Source of the DNA: Gordonia hongkongensis
Lineage (GTDB): Bacteria > Actinomycetota > Actinomycetes > Mycobacteriales > Mycobacteriaceae
Reading direction: 5' to 3'
DNA length: 64,000 bases
Assembly: GCF_023078355.1 (NCBI RefSeq)
Contig: NZ_CP095552.1
Coordinates: 1,240,001 to 1,304,000, forward strand
Shown here: positions 37,131-45,853 of the stretch, piece by piece
How positions within the stretch are numbered: the first letter of the stretch is position 1
Layout of the letters: each line of letters starts with the position of its first letter
The notes under the pieces: model-generated
Seen by the model: only the letters and a program-made list of their open reading frames with translations
Database searches by the model: none
Told to the model about the DNA's origin: nothing
Position numbers and translations under genes: made by a program

Positions 37131-38307
37131 CGGCTGATCGCGACGTCGCACTCGACGAGTCCGCGGGTCAGCGGATTCTGCGGCAGTTCGCTGTCTTCAT
37201 CGCCTGTGGCTACCTGGTGTACCTGGTGCTCACGGGACCGGCTATCGCCGCGTCGTTGGGAGTGATGCACACGTGGTGGACGGTCCCCGCGCTGGCTGCC
37301 GTGTTCGGTCCCGGGCTCGCACTGGGGCCGCTCGCGTGGCGAGGGTCGGCTCGAGCGCTACGGGTGTGTGCGGCGGTTGCTGCCGGCGGATATCTGATGG
37401 CGGTGGCCACCTGGGGTTTCGGCTGGAACGGCGCGCATCTTTCCGGAACCACCGACATATGGTTCTTCTATTTCTGTGGATTGGCGGCGATTGCTGCCGC
37501 GTTGGCCATGCGTCCGACCTACGCCTTCGTCGTGCTTGTGGTGGTGGTGGTTTCGGCCGTCACGATCAACTACGTGGTCCGTGACGTTGCGCGCAGCGGC
37601 CTATATGTCGCGGACATGGCGTGGGCGTTCGCATTCTCGCTCGTGTACTTCGCCGCCGCCGTCATGGGGATGCGTACCGCAGCCGTTCTCGATGACACGC
37701 GGGCGCAGGCGTACCGAACGGCGGCGGCCGCCGCGGCGTCGCAGGCTCGTGCCAACGAGCGGCAACGGTTCAATCAACTCACCCACGACGGCGTCATGGC
37801 GACCTTGCTGGTCGCTGCTCGCCGAGGAACTCCACGCAGTTGGCAGCTCAAGCCCAGGCCACCTTGCGCGCGCTCGATCGGATCCGAGGCGACACCGACA
37901 CCGACGGCACGATGACCGTCGACGTTGTTTTGACGCATCTCAGCGAGGTGACGGTCACGGTGGACCCCACCCGGCGTTTCGAGGTTCGCCGGACAATCGA
38001 CAGCTCAGACGCCGGCTATCCCGCCACGGTGGTCCATACGATCGCGGCAGCGGCAGGGGAGGCAGTGCGCAACAGCGGCCGTCACGCGCGGGCGTCGAAG
38101 ACGATTGTCTCGGTGGAGATCACAGATGACCGGCTTCAGGTAGAAGTAGCCGACGACGGGCAAGGTTTCGAACCGTCGACGGTGCCGGCCGACCGACTCG
38201 GAATCGCCATCAGCATCCGTGAACGGATGTCGCAGATCGGTGGTTCCGCCACCATCGAGTCGGCGCCGATGCGCGGTACTCGTGTGTGCTTGGAGTGGGA
38301 GCGGTGA
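37091..38307 (+). pseudogene. Sensor histidine kinase (NarX/HisKA_3-like), frameshifted
   Basis: ATG 37091 lies in the end of the response regulator gene. Five or six membrane helices (about residues 30-200) are followed by a linker helix and an H-box NERQRFNQLTHDGVMATLLVAAR with the phosphoacceptor His. Soon after (about 37820-37830) the frame fails. The continuation NSTQLAAQAQATLRALDRIRGD lies one frame over and runs through the HATPase domain (AAAGEAVRNSGRHARASKTI, EVADDGQGFEP, GIAISIRERMSQIGGSATIES) to a stop at 38305-38307. One base change restores an intact kinase. The restored stop overlaps the next gene's ATG, again an operon spacing. Confidence 0.78.
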
Positions 38308-39383
38308 TGCTGACCCCGACCGGTGGGCGCGAGGACATTCGCGACTTGCTCGGAATGCGAACGCGCGGTGCATGGCTCATCATCGGCAGCTACCTCATCG
38401 CGATGGTCATCGTGACCGTGGCCACGGTCAACAGTTACACCACTCCCTGGGTGGCGGCACTGGGACCGGTCATCCTGATAGCTGCGACGCTCGCGCTCGT
38501 CCTCGTCCCCGGCGATCCGCTCCCGTTCGGGACGACGCTGATGCTGACCGCCTCGGGGCCGGTGGCCTGTGCGATTGTGTTGTCGGCGACCCCCGCGGTT
38601 CTCAGTTCACCTCTGCAGACCTGGATACACGGCGGCGGGACGTCGATCTACTGCTTCATGAATGTCCGCGGCCGGCGGATCGCGCCCTGGATCGGCTTAC
38701 TCGGAATGGTGCTTGTGTTCGCAGTGTGGGCCGTCGCTGATGGTCGGGGCGCTGCGTACGGCATCAGTTTTGTTGCCATCGACGCAGCCCCCCTGGCAAT
38801 GGCGACTCTCCTGTCGTTCACTCTTCGGCCCACGGCGAAGGCGGTGTTCTCGCTGCGGGCGCAGACAACCGAACGCGTCGCCGAACTGGCTGCGCAAACC
38901 GCCGGTGCCGATGAGCGTGAGAAGCAATCGAGCCACCTCGATCGCCTAGCCCGTCCGATGATCGAGAAGATCGCGTCAGGCGAGACCCTCACGAGAGCAG
39001 AGCAAGCAGAGTGCGCTCTGCTCGAGGCCCACCTGCGCGACCGGCTGAGAGCGCCGATTCTGTCCACCCTCGAACTCGACGAAGCCGCGTACAGCGCGCG
39101 ACAGCGGGGCGTGGAGGTCATCTTTCTCGACGACTCCGGTACGCCGGAACAGGACCCCGCCGTCATAGCGTCAGTGCGTGACGCCGCCGCACACGCCCTG
39201 CAGGAGGCGGCCGGCGGGCGCGTATGCGTACGCATGTGGCCATCCGGCCGGGAAACCGTGGCCTCGGTACTCGTGACCGATGCCGCCGGCACACGACGCA
39301 CCGAGATCACCGCCGATGAGGTAGAGGAGCTTCCTCGTCTCGGAACCCAGGCCGTCTCACGTACGGGCAGACCGTTCGCTTGA
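38307..39383 (+). CDS. Membrane protein of the two-component operon, kinase-like without ATPase motifs
   Basis: 358 residues. Five or six membrane helices lie within residues 20-175. A cytoplasmic part follows with a coiled-coil-like helix (FSLRAQTTERVAELAAQTAGADEREKQS), a segment ECALLEAHLRDRLRAPILSTLELDEAA and a C-terminal alpha/beta region ending AGTRRTEITADEVEELPRLG. The order of membrane part, helical dimer part and small C-terminal domain mimics a sensor kinase. No H-box His or N/G1/G2 ATP-binding motifs are recognisable. It overlaps the kinase stop by one base (TGATG type), so it probably acts with that system as a sensor partner or modulator; this is inference. Confidence 0.65.
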   Translation: MLTPTGGREDIRDLLGMRTRGAWLIIGSYLIAMVIVTVATVNSYTTPWVAALGPVILIAATLALVLVPGDPLPFGTTLMLTASGPVACAIVLSATPAVLSSPLQTWIHGGGTSIYCFMNVRGRRIAPWIGLLGMVLVFAVWAVADGRGAAYGISFVAIDAAPLAMATLLSFTLRPTAKAVFSLRAQTTERVAELAAQTAGADEREKQSSHLDRLARPMIEKIASGETLTRAEQAECALLEAHLRDRLRAPILSTLELDEAAYSARQRGVEVIFLDDSGTPEQDPAVIASVRDAAAHALQEAAGGRVCVRMWPSGRETVASVLVTDAAGTRRTEITADEVEELPRLGTQAVSRTGRPFA

Positions 39384-39507
39384 CTATCTATGCCCCCCGG
39401 GGCGGTGGCACCATCGCGGGTGCCCCCGCAAGATCGGTCTGTCGCCGACACCGCGACCGTCTTAACGTCACTCCCATCAGCCACAGCAGACCAGCAGGAG
39501 TGCAACG

Positions 39508-39843
39508 ATGACGATTCAGGCTCTTGATTCGGTAGGGCGGCCTGCCCTCAGCAAGCGCGAGATCGAGGTGCTGACCGTGTGGCTCGCGTGTGATTCCAAG
39601 CAGCAAGCCGCCCGACGACTCTTCGTCGGTGAATCCACGGTGCATACTCACCTCACTCGGATCCGCGACAAGTACCGAGTCGTGGGCCGACCCGCGCCGT
39701 CAAAGATCGCCCTGCTCATCAGGGCCATCGAAGACGGAATCTGCACCCTCGAACAGATAGCCAGCCTTACTGCGTTTTTTGACAAGGCAACTGAAGCGCA
39801 ACGCAGGCAACAACATCCGAGTAACGGTCGGAACCTCGCCTGA
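39508..39843 (+). CDS. Stand-alone LuxR-type HTH regulator
   Basis: 111 residues with AGGAG before ATG 39508. Almost the whole protein is a LuxR helix-turn-helix: LSKREIEVLTVWLACDSKQQAARRLFVGESTVHTHLTRIRDKY. There is no receiver domain. The segment VGRPAPSKIALLIRAIEDG is strikingly like VGRPAPTRQHLMFRAIEDG at the end of the response regulator at 36465, so the two are related. It could compete for the same sites or act as a constitutive regulator. It lies 125 bases after the membrane protein gene, so it may have its own promoter. Confidence 0.82.
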   Translation: MTIQALDSVGRPALSKREIEVLTVWLACDSKQQAARRLFVGESTVHTHLTRIRDKYRVVGRPAPSKIALLIRAIEDGICTLEQIASLTAFFDKATEAQRRQQHPSNGRNLA

Positions 39844-40141
39844 AGAGACTCCGCGATGACTGAAGGTCCTCTGAGCGTGTTCAGGATCAAATTGCGATTG
39901 CTCTACTTCCGAGCGGCGTCGGACGCCACGTCGACGAAGGTCATCGATCGGGTGACGGCGGCCGATCGGAGGATCGCGTCGAACAGTCCGAACGGCGGTC
40001 CGGCGTCGGACAGTCAACAGGGCCGTTGCCGACCGTTAACGCCAACCCTTTACCATGACGGGGTTCGATTTCGATGCGAGAAGTGGCTGACCAGCGGGGT
40101 GTTCCAGTCCGGGATTGCTTGTGTGACAAGGAGTATCGGCG
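39844..40141. other. Intergenic region with an SGNH hydrolase gene fragment
   Basis: No complete gene. The segment of about 39905-39995 matches 35535-35610, inside the SGNH hydrolase gene, at most positions (shared CGTCGACGAA, GTCATCGATCG, GTGACGGCGG, CGGAGGAT, GCGTCGAA). It encodes on the reverse strand the remnant of a DAILRSAAVTRSMTFVDVAS-like stretch. The rest shows nothing clear. ACAAGGAGTATCGGCG before 40142 is the ribosome binding site of the lipase gene. Confidence 0.6.
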
Positions 40142-41545
40142 ATGCTGGCATGGTGTAACCTGCGGGGCTGGGCGCTGCGCGCAGCGATTTCTGCAGTGAT
40201 TGCGACGGGGATGACGATCGGTGCGATCGGAGGAACTGCGGAGGTGTCGGCCGAGCCGCCGAATCTCGGTCCGGCGCCTGCCGCGGTTCCCGAGGCCATC
40301 GACGCCGCTGTGCCGGCACCGCCGGTGAAGAGGTTGCACCGGATACCTGCGCGCTCGGTGACCCCCGGCGCCTCCCACGAGCTGCAGGAACTTCGCGAGA
40401 CGGTCATGCCCTCGCCGAGCGGCGACCGGTTCTTCGATCAATGGCCGGCCGACCTCGCACGCCGTGCTGCCGGAGATGTGATCGCCACTCGCGATGTCAT
40501 GCGCACGGCGCAGTTGCTGATGACGGTTCCGCTGCAATCGGCTCGGCAGATCAAGTTCCGGAGCGTCGACGCCGGCGATCAGCCGATCTTCGGTACCGCG
40601 ACCCTCCTCGTCCCCGCCAAGGCGTGGAAGGGACCGCGGTCGCGTCCGGTGCTGGTTCACAATTCGCCGATCGTCGCGCTCGGGACGAAGTGCACGCCCG
40701 GTTACACGCTTGCTCACGGCTACCACGCCGACACCAACACCACCGACCTCATCCCGCCGTTCGCGCAGTTGGCCTTGGACCGCGGCTACGCGGTGATCAT
40801 GCCCGACCACACCGGACCCCGGATGGCGTACGCCGAACCGTACGTCGCAGCGCACGTGATCATGGACTCGCTGCGGGCGGCAGGCCGGCTCGACCCCGAC
40901 AACTTCGCCACCGGACCGATCGCCATGCACGGATACTCCGGTGGCGCGATTGCCACGAATGCCGCGGCGAAGCTTGCCGATTCCTACGCCCCGGAGCAGG
41001 CCGGGCGGATCGTCGGCGCGGCGTACGGCGGCGTACCGGCCGACTACCGCTCCCTGGCCGGGGCCATGAACGCCAACCTCGGTTCCGGGGTGTTCCACGC
41101 CGCCATGCTCGGTGTCGCACGGGAACGTCCCCAAGTCCTTGCGATGGCAAACAACGCGGCACGCTGGTTGGCCACGTCTCCGATGCGGGACCTGTGTACC
41201 AGTGGGATGGGTGCCCTGGGTGTGTCGCACATACCCACTCAGGTTCTGTCGGCCGACCCCGATCCTTACCGTTCACCCGTCGCCGAGCGTCTTTTCGCGA
41301 TCACCTCGATGAAAGATCACCGGGCGACGATGCCGCTGCGGATCTACCACGGAACCTACGAGTGGTGGATACCGGCGAGTCAGGCTCGCGCCCTGTTCGC
41401 CGAGCAGTGCGCGCTCGGGGCGTCCGCGTCGTACCGCGAGTACCCGGCCGAACACATGACCGGGATCTTCGCCGGCCTGCCCGACACGTTGACGTGGCTC
41501 GACGATCGTCTGCGCGGGAAACCCGCGCGGAGTGAGTGCCGCTGA
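40142..41545 (+). CDS. Secretory lipase (LIP family, PF03583-like)
   Basis: 467 residues with AAGGAG upstream. A signal peptide (ALRAAISAVIATGMTIGAIGGTAEVSA) and a Pro-rich stretch are followed by the LIP domain. Typical segments are DRFFDQWPADLARRAAGDVI, PVLVHNSPIVALGTKCTPGY, GYAVIMPDHTGPRMAY and the nucleophile elbow MHGYSGGAIATNAAAKLA (Ser near residue 268). The His is in YPAEHMTGIF. At the acid position, where HGTxDxxIP is usual, this protein has YHGTYEWWIPAS, with Glu instead of Asp. Members such as Candida LIP and mycobacterial/nocardial homologues split triacylglycerols or related esters outside the cell. It converges with the SGNH hydrolase gene at 41614. Confidence 0.88.
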   Translation: MLAWCNLRGWALRAAISAVIATGMTIGAIGGTAEVSAEPPNLGPAPAAVPEAIDAAVPAPPVKRLHRIPARSVTPGASHELQELRETVMPSPSGDRFFDQWPADLARRAAGDVIATRDVMRTAQLLMTVPLQSARQIKFRSVDAGDQPIFGTATLLVPAKAWKGPRSRPVLVHNSPIVALGTKCTPGYTLAHGYHADTNTTDLIPPFAQLALDRGYAVIMPDHTGPRMAYAEPYVAAHVIMDSLRAAGRLDPDNFATGPIAMHGYSGGAIATNAAAKLADSYAPEQAGRIVGAAYGGVPADYRSLAGAMNANLGSGVFHAAMLGVARERPQVLAMANNAARWLATSPMRDLCTSGMGALGVSHIPTQVLSADPDPYRSPVAERLFAITSMKDHRATMPLRIYHGTYEWWIPASQARALFAEQCALGASASYREYPAEHMTGIFAGLPDTLTWLDDRLRGKPARSECR

Positions 41546-41613
41546 CAGGACGACCTGGGGTGGCTCTGACTCGACGCCTCGCTCCGCTGGAGTCGGCGCA
41601 ACCACGGGTCGGG

Positions 41614-42453
41614 TCAGAGCGCCGCGACGACCAGGTCTGCGATGGCCTTGCTGCCGAGCGGGGTGGGGTGGCGTACCTGGGTTGCCGACCGCGAGATGTT
41701 CCCCTCGAACCATCGAGCTGAACCTGCGCATGCGTCATGTCCGGCGGCAGGCCCGGCCACGTCGACGAAAACAACCGAGTGTGCTCGAGCGGAGTGTCGG
41801 AGCACTGCGTTGAAGCGCTCGAAGAACCGTAGGACGAATGCAGCGTCAGCGGTGCTGATGTTCGCCTGACCTGGGCAGCCGGTTTGACCGTAGTAGCCGC
41901 CGTGGCCGACGAGAACGACGCGTGCGTTGGGAGCGCGCTGTCCTATCCGGGTCAGCGTGGCGTCGATCTTGGGTGCGAGTGAGACCAGACCGGAGTTGAT
42001 TCGTCTTGTCACCGAGGCGTTGTCGCGGCAGCGCGCATCGCGGCCGAACTTCCTCGTTAAGCAGGACGACACCAGGGACCACCACTGCAGGTCGATACCG
42101 CCGATCGACAGAGTGACCAGCCGCGTCGACCGCGACAGCGCGTGTGTTTGAACGAGGCGCGGACCGTACAGCGTCAGCTGTGGCGTCGTCGTGACATTGG
42201 CGGTGGTGGCGTTGACGCAGGCGACGGACCGCAGGCTCAGTCCGAGGCGCGCGGCCACATGTACGGGGTAGCCGTCATCTGTGCGCCCGCATCCGTCTGG
42301 GCGCAGGCTGGAGCCGTTCGTTGGCGCGGCAGCGCGCGAGTCGCCCAACGCGACGTATTCGGGGCCACTCGGGGTCGCTGTCGCGGGCACCGCCAGGACG
42401 GTGCTGAGCAGACAGACGAGGGCTGCGAAAGTCGCGGCTCGGACGCGGGACAT
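41614..42453 (-). CDS. Secreted SGNH/GDSL-type hydrolase, second paralog
   Basis: About 279 residues from ATG 42453 (upstream in-frame ATG at 42477). A signal peptide ends around VLAVPATATPSG. It is closely related to the enzyme at 35393 throughout: YVALGDSRAAAPT, the same Cys positions, VLVGHGGYYGQTGCPGQANIS, HDACAGSARWFEGN and RHPTPLGSKAIA. The block III motif reads LSIGGIDLQWW. The oxyanion-hole Asn of GGND is replaced by Ile here, which may reduce or alter activity. The genes between the two copies are not duplicated, so a simple tandem duplication is not seen. Confidence 0.85.
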   Translation of the reverse strand: MSRVRAATFAALVCLLSTVLAVPATATPSGPEYVALGDSRAAAPTNGSSLRPDGCGRTDDGYPVHVAARLGLSLRSVACVNATTANVTTTPQLTLYGPRLVQTHALSRSTRLVTLSIGGIDLQWWSLVSSCLTRKFGRDARCRDNASVTRRINSGLVSLAPKIDATLTRIGQRAPNARVVLVGHGGYYGQTGCPGQANISTADAAFVLRFFERFNAVLRHSARAHSVVFVDVAGPAAGHDACAGSARWFEGNISRSATQVRHPTPLGSKAIADLVVAAL

Positions 42454-42525
42454 CAGGGAGCTGTGGCCGTCGAGCATGATAATGTTCCGGTTTCTCTTGC
42501 GGGACGAGGGGGCGCGTTGCCTTCT

Positions 42526-44154
42526 TCAGCAGAAGGCCTTCAGGTTCTGTTTCGAGTTGAACTCCGTCAAAGTGACCGAGCCGCTGTCGGCAGCCTCAGA
42601 TAGTTGAGCTCCTTCCCATCGAAGCGCCTCGGCGGGAAACTGCTGGGCGAGTTCACCAAGTCTCGCAACGGCTTCCAGACCACCCGATGGGCCGCGAGAG
42701 TTGATGAGATTCCTGGTGCGGTAGAGGTCAGAGACCTTTTGCCAGGCGTCGCAGACCTGCTGCTTCGTCGGGGCCGTGTTCTCCGTCGAAGCGCCTCTCG
42801 GTTCCTCGACCGTGACCTGTGCGCCGTCGGGTCGGGTGCACCGGATGACCGGCTCGCCCGCCTCGATTTCCGCGGCGCCGAGGATGTTGCATCCCCACGA
42901 ATCGAGTTGCGCGCCGCGATCACCGCGTTGGGTGCGGGGATCGTCGACGTAGCGTTCGACGAGCCGGAGCGCGGTCTGGCAGTCAACACCTCTGGCGACG
43001 ACCCGAAGCTTCGGGAAATCGGCTGTGGGCCCGCAGTTGTCGGCCTCGTCCTGTGAAGCCGGTTTCGGCAGGCACGTGCACAGGGTGAGAGTCTTGACGG
43101 TACCGCTGGCGACATCGCCGTCGTAGGAAACCTTGAGCGCGATACCGCGGGGTTCATCTGCGGCGAAATATGCTGTGGACGTGGCCTTGTCGTCACGAAC
43201 CGGCTTGCCGAACAGTTCGACGACGCGACTCATCGGAGTGCCGACCGTCACCCCGTCGACTGTCGTGACCGCCGATCCGAGCGGGCGGATCTCGACCAGG
43301 ACGCCGTCGGCGAATACCCACTCGCAGTCCCGCCAGCGCACGACTACGCGGTCGCCGTCCACGGTTCCCGTGGACAGCTCCGGGAAGCCAGGTGTCGTCG
43401 CTCGGATCTCGTCGGCCCGAGACCCCAGGTTGACCCCGGCCAGGCCGGTGTTGGTCAGCTTCGTCGACGCCGAGTCGGCGTCACGGGCGGCGGCAATCCG
43501 TGCGGCGAGCTGTTGCGAGTTGTCTGCCGTGATGTACACACCGCCGCCCTCGCGGGCGATGCACTCCAGCTGGATGTTCGTCGCACGGAAGCCGATGGTG
43601 CTGATCGTGACGTCGGGGTAGCGAGCGCGCAGCTGCTGGGCCGTGTCGCAGGGATCGGGCGGGCAGTTTGCCTCTCCGTCGGAGACCAGAACGACGGACC
43701 CTCCGCTGCCCGCCAGCAGCTCGACACCTTGGGTGAGAGCCTTCGATAGCGGGGTCCATCCCTGGGCCTCGACACCGGCGATGGCTTCGGTTGCTGCCCC
43801 CTTGTCGATGGGTGCCAGATCCATGATCGTCGTGACGTCCTGGCAGCCGGCCGCCTGGCGCGTCGTTTTCGCGCTGAGCGTGTTCCCGTAGGCGACGAGT
43901 CCGAACGGTGTGCCGTCGGGGAGGCCCGTCGCAAAATCCGTCACGGCGGCGCGTGCAGCGTCGATGCGGGGGCCGGGAGCGTCGGCAGTCAGCATCGACT
44001 CTGATCCGTCGAGCACGACCACGACAGGGGAGGTGTCGGCGGACGCGGTCGTGCTCTCCGACGGGGAGCTCGGGCTGCCGTCGCCCGACGTGCTACATGC
44101 GGCCACAAGGAGACAGAGGATGGCCAGAGAGCCCAACCGGGCGGATAGCGTCAC
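42526..44154 (-). CDS. VWA-domain lipoprotein
   Basis: About 542 residues from GTG 44154; ATG 44175 would add seven partly acidic residues before the signal peptide, which is less usual. The lipobox is LLVAAC. A von Willebrand A domain (about residues 40-220) has the MIDAS motif VVLDGSESM, a Thr in WTPLSKAL and an Asp in VLVSDGEANCPPDPC. Later regions contain several Cys pairs (WRDCEW, LCTCLP, DNCGPT, GVDCQT, WGCNI). The protein should be anchored outside the membrane and bind a metal and a partner. Which one is unknown. It reads toward the SGNH hydrolase gene with about 70 bases between them. Confidence 0.85.
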   Translation of the reverse strand: MTLSARLGSLAILCLLVAACSTSGDGSPSSPSESTTASADTSPVVVVLDGSESMLTADAPGPRIDAARAAVTDFATGLPDGTPFGLVAYGNTLSAKTTRQAAGCQDVTTIMDLAPIDKGAATEAIAGVEAQGWTPLSKALTQGVELLAGSGGSVVLVSDGEANCPPDPCDTAQQLRARYPDVTISTIGFRATNIQLECIAREGGGVYITADNSQQLAARIAAARDADSASTKLTNTGLAGVNLGSRADEIRATTPGFPELSTGTVDGDRVVVRWRDCEWVFADGVLVEIRPLGSAVTTVDGVTVGTPMSRVVELFGKPVRDDKATSTAYFAADEPRGIALKVSYDGDVASGTVKTLTLCTCLPKPASQDEADNCGPTADFPKLRVVARGVDCQTALRLVERYVDDPRTQRGDRGAQLDSWGCNILGAAEIEAGEPVIRCTRPDGAQVTVEEPRGASTENTAPTKQQVCDAWQKVSDLYRTRNLINSRGPSGGLEAVARLGELAQQFPAEALRWEGAQLSEAADSGSVTLTEFNSKQNLKAFC

Positions 44155-44522
44155 CTGAGAATCGTAGTCAGGCACCGTCGTTCCACGAGCCCCGTGAAGA
44201 CAGAGTTCGTCCGATCAGGTGACACCGAGTCTCGCTGTGCTCCAGGCGAGTTCGCACATTTCCCGGCGAAGGGCCAGACTGAATCCGCGCCGACTCGGGC
44301 GCGAAGGCAGGCGGTCGTGCCTCCGGTTCAGAACGGCCGCGCGGGCAGAACTACTGGTCTGCCATCGGGACGGTATTCGGCATATCTGAACTGCGGTTCT
44401 GGGCGGCAAGCAGAATCTGATTGTGTCCGGAAGCCCGTCGGGTACGCCGACGAGCGTCCTGGTGGTACCGCAGCGGGAATCGACGCTCACCTCGGCACTG
44501 GACCTCTTCGGATCGTCATGAT
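44155..44522. other. Intergenic region left of the integrated element
   Basis: No gene is supported. The short forward frames lack domains and good starts. The stretch leads directly into the partial tRNA-Lys copy at 44523. Confidence 0.45.
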
Positions 44523-44562
44523 GGTGCCCCCACCAGGGCTCGAACCTGGGACCTGCGGATTA
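44523..44562. other. Attachment site (left), 3' part of tRNA-Lys
   Basis: Forty bases beginning GGTGCCCCCACCAGGGCTCG and ending CTGCGGATTA are identical to 57611-57650, inside and just after the 3' end of the intact tRNA-Lys gene. Beyond this core the sequences differ completely. The core covers the T-arm, the acceptor 3' strand and part of the anticodon arm. It marks the left end of the 13.1-kb element; the integrase gene begins about 135 bases inside. Confidence 0.93.
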
Positions 44563-44698
44563 GCGAACCGAGTTCACGTGAGTTGTCCTGGGTCTCGTAT
44601 CATGTAGCCGCAGCACGCATCTCGCCGGATTTGCGTGTACGACGGTTCGTGTGCATACACCGTCGTCTACCACCATTTTCGATGAATAAGCGATGGAT

Positions 44699-45853
44699 TC
44701 AGCGCACGATCCTGTCGATCGCTGCGGCCACCTCGGCGTGGACGACGCCCCGTTTCCAGTACACATCCTGGGTCATCGAGGGCCGTGCATGCCCGAGCTG
44801 GTCGGCGCCGACGCGGGCTGAGAGACCGGCCTCGTCGATCACAGTCGCCAGCGTCTTCCGCCAGGAGTGAGACGTCACAGACTCGAGATCGAACAGGCCA
44901 CGCGCTCGCCGCCACTGCTTGTTGAAGTTGTCAGGGTCCCGCAACGTACCTGCCGACGACGGGAACACCCACACGTCCGACGACCGCCGCTTCCGCCGCT
45001 CAGCTAGCGCGTCGACGACGAACGTCGGCAACGGCACCGTCCGGCCTGGGGCGCCACTCTTCGTCGCAGAGAGCCACACCAGGCCGTCCGCCTTGACCCT
45101 GACGACCCGGCCCGCGATGGTCGCTGTCCTAGCCTCCAGGTCTACGTCCGTCCACCGGATGCCCAACACCTCACTGCGCCGCACGCCCGTCCCCATGAGC
45201 GTCAGCACCGGGTCGCGGAGATCCGCCCGCCGGCAATACGCAGACGTCCTCACCCGCTTGAAGGCCCGCAACACCTCGGCGGGGTCCAGAGCCGGCGCAC
45301 CCTTCGGCCCGTCGCCGCGACGTCGCACCTTTCCGAGCTCCCTCATCGGATTAGAGTCGATCGCCTTCGCCATCACCGCCCTGGTCAGCACAGCGTTCAG
45401 GACAGCGCGCACAGCCCGTTCCCGATCGCCGTGGGCACGCCGAATCCCCGCCAGCAAATCCTGCAAGAGAGCCGGGTCCAGGTCGGACACTTTCAGTCCA
45501 GCCATCCGGGGACGAACCGCGGCGACGGCGCGGTCGTAGACGTCGATCGAGACGGGGGACAGGTCGCCGTCCGCGCGTAGACGCTCGATGTGGGCCGTCA
45601 TCAAATCGACCACGAGGGTGGATGCCGACACGTCGGCGCTCGGTGGGCGACGCCCGTCTAGTGCTGCGACTAGCTCGGCCTCGGCCTTGGCGCCGTACTT
45701 GTCCACGCCGCCCGCAGGAGACCTGCGCTCGACGAGTCTTGTCACCCCGTCACGGTCTCGGAATCGACACCGCGCCAACCAGATCCCGTCGCCCAGATCT
45801 TTCCGGGTGATCTTCCCGTGCTGCCCGATCCGCAGCGGTGGTCTACCCGCCAT
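44699..45853 (-). CDS. int: Tyrosine recombinase integrase
   Basis: 384 residues. It has an N-terminal AP2-like arm-binding region (GQHGKITRKDLGDGIWLARCRF), a SAM-like core-binding domain and a catalytic domain. Catalytic residues visible are Arg in TGVRRSEVLGIRW, Lys in a beta-hairpin, HSWRKT (H-x-x-R), QLGHA and the nucleophile Tyr in TQDVYWKRG near the end. It lies next to the left attachment core and would recombine at the tRNA-Lys site. Its start overlaps the repressor stop by about 11 bases, so both come from one leftward transcript. Confidence 0.95.
   Translation of the reverse strand: MAGRPPLRIGQHGKITRKDLGDGIWLARCRFRDRDGVTRLVERRSPAGGVDKYGAKAEAELVAALDGRRPPSADVSASTLVVDLMTAHIERLRADGDLSPVSIDVYDRAVAAVRPRMAGLKVSDLDPALLQDLLAGIRRAHGDRERAVRAVLNAVLTRAVMAKAIDSNPMRELGKVRRRGDGPKGAPALDPAEVLRAFKRVRTSAYCRRADLRDPVLTLMGTGVRRSEVLGIRWTDVDLEARTATIAGRVVRVKADGLVWLSATKSGAPGRTVPLPTFVVDALAERRKRRSSDVWVFPSSAGTLRDPDNFNKQWRRARGLFDLESVTSHSWRKTLATVIDEAGLSARVGADQLGHARPSMTQDVYWKRGVVHAEVAAAIDRIVR

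Noticed and set aside
44523..44562. Second tRNA-Lys gene
   Set aside because: Only the 3' half matches. The D-arm and acceptor 5' strand are absent, so it is an attachment remnant.
44194..44607. Forward frame of 137 codons across the left attachment site
   Set aside because: It crosses the tRNA remnant, has no ribosome binding site or domain, and its composition is that of random high-GC sequence.
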